From assembly GCF_006440735.1 (NCBI RefSeq), contig NZ_VFUA01000008.1:1-64000 (forward strand): a DNA stretch of 64,000 bases, in the 5' to 3' direction. The notes beneath the pieces are model-generated. The model saw only the letters and a program-made list of their open reading frames with translations, was not told the origin of the DNA and did no database searches. Position 1 is the first letter of the stretch, and every line of letters starts with the position of its first letter. A program made the position numbers and the translations under genes. Shown here piece by piece: positions 63,819 through 64,000 of this stretch. Source of the DNA: Mesorhizobium sp. B2-7-1 (lineage in GTDB: Bacteria > Pseudomonadota > Alphaproteobacteria > Rhizobiales > Rhizobiaceae).

Positions 63819-64000
63819 GACTTGTTCTAAAACTGTTGCTGAGACGCGGCGAAGCTAACGTAACCCATCCGCCGCGTCCAACTGGTTAACGCGCATGACA
63901 AGGCATTTGCCCAGCTTTCGGGGGCTAAGCAGGCTCCTTTGCCTTCGATGTTGGCGCCGCCCCTCATCCGGCCGCTTCGCGGCCACCTTCTCCCGAGGGG
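63819..64000. other. right-end intergenic region
   Basis: 182 bp with no gene seen. The last 50 bases (gcccctcatccggccgcttc ... cttctcccgagggg) look like the start of another Mesorhizobium dispersed repeat that continues outside the window. Confidence 0.45.

Overview
The window looks like a chromosomal segment of a Mesorhizobium-type alphaproteobacterium (Rhizobiales). It is uniformly GC-rich, carries a rhizobial-style inositol cluster led by an RpiR-type iolR, and has abundant short palindromic repeats of the kind scattered through Mesorhizobium genomes. Species assignment is inference; no 16S or other marker is present.

Layout. (1) 1-13,373: inositol catabolism and uptake. On the minus strand an iolR-iolC-iolD-iolE operon (6240 to 453) follows a divergent Gfo/Idh/MocA oxidoreductase (6378-7487, plus). 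Upstream of it lies a second minus-strand block: a second IolE paralogue, a ChbG/YdjC-like deacetylase, a periplasmic sugar-binding protein, a permease, an ABC ATPase and an inositol 2-dehydrogenase (iolG). (2) 13,903-15,438: a MocR/GntR-aminotransferase regulator with a palindromic repeat inserted in frame. (3) 15,597-22,815: a type I restriction-modification operon hsdM-hsdS-X-hsdR, where X is a small PD-(D/E)XK-like protein. (4) 22,863-60,479: an integrated genomic island of about 37.6 kb. (5) 60,512-64,000: core-like genes (DUF1003 protein, universal stress protein behind an FNR/FixK-type box, a lipoprotein D,D-carboxypeptidase) separated by repeats.

The island boundaries are unusually clear. 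The chromosomal tRNA-Arg(CCG) gene is cut in its anticodon loop: its 3' half lies at 22,829-22,873 and its 5' half at 60,471-60,511. Joined at an 11-bp core shared by both, they rebuild a perfect 77-nt tRNA. The island carries its own complete tRNA-Arg(CCG) at 60,269-60,345, with two compensatory base-pair changes in the anticodon stem. Near both ends is the same 19-bp repeat, a likely integrase arm site, and a tyrosine integrase starts at 23,054.

Island cargo. The left half is dominated by defence-like genes: a PIN-domain gene (frameshifted), and a minus-strand four-gene operon (953 aa, 355 aa, a DruE-like DUF1998 helicase of 1848 aa, and a NERD-UvrD-type helicase broken at a G7 tract). It continues on the plus strand with HEPN-like protein, GHKL ATPase, sigma-factor-like protein, paralogous GHKL ATPase, DUF4338 (DruA-like) protein and a 562-aa protein with HEPN-like motifs. 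The last set is my best candidate for a previously undescribed system: two paralogous MORC/Hsp90-like ATPases flank a sigma-like protein and are followed by a DruA-like protein. The right half is decaying: a DUF2493 pseudogene, an IS630-type insertion sequence, remnants of a rhizobial ICE module (DUF736, TraF-like peptidase, DUF736, lytic transglycosylase), a cold-shock gene with an amber codon, a pair of DUF262 (GmrSD-like) genes of which the second has an internal stop, and small ICE-associated genes.

Limits: all family calls come from reading motifs in the translated sequence, without database searches. The Druantia relationships and the sigma-like call are inferences that a profile search should test.
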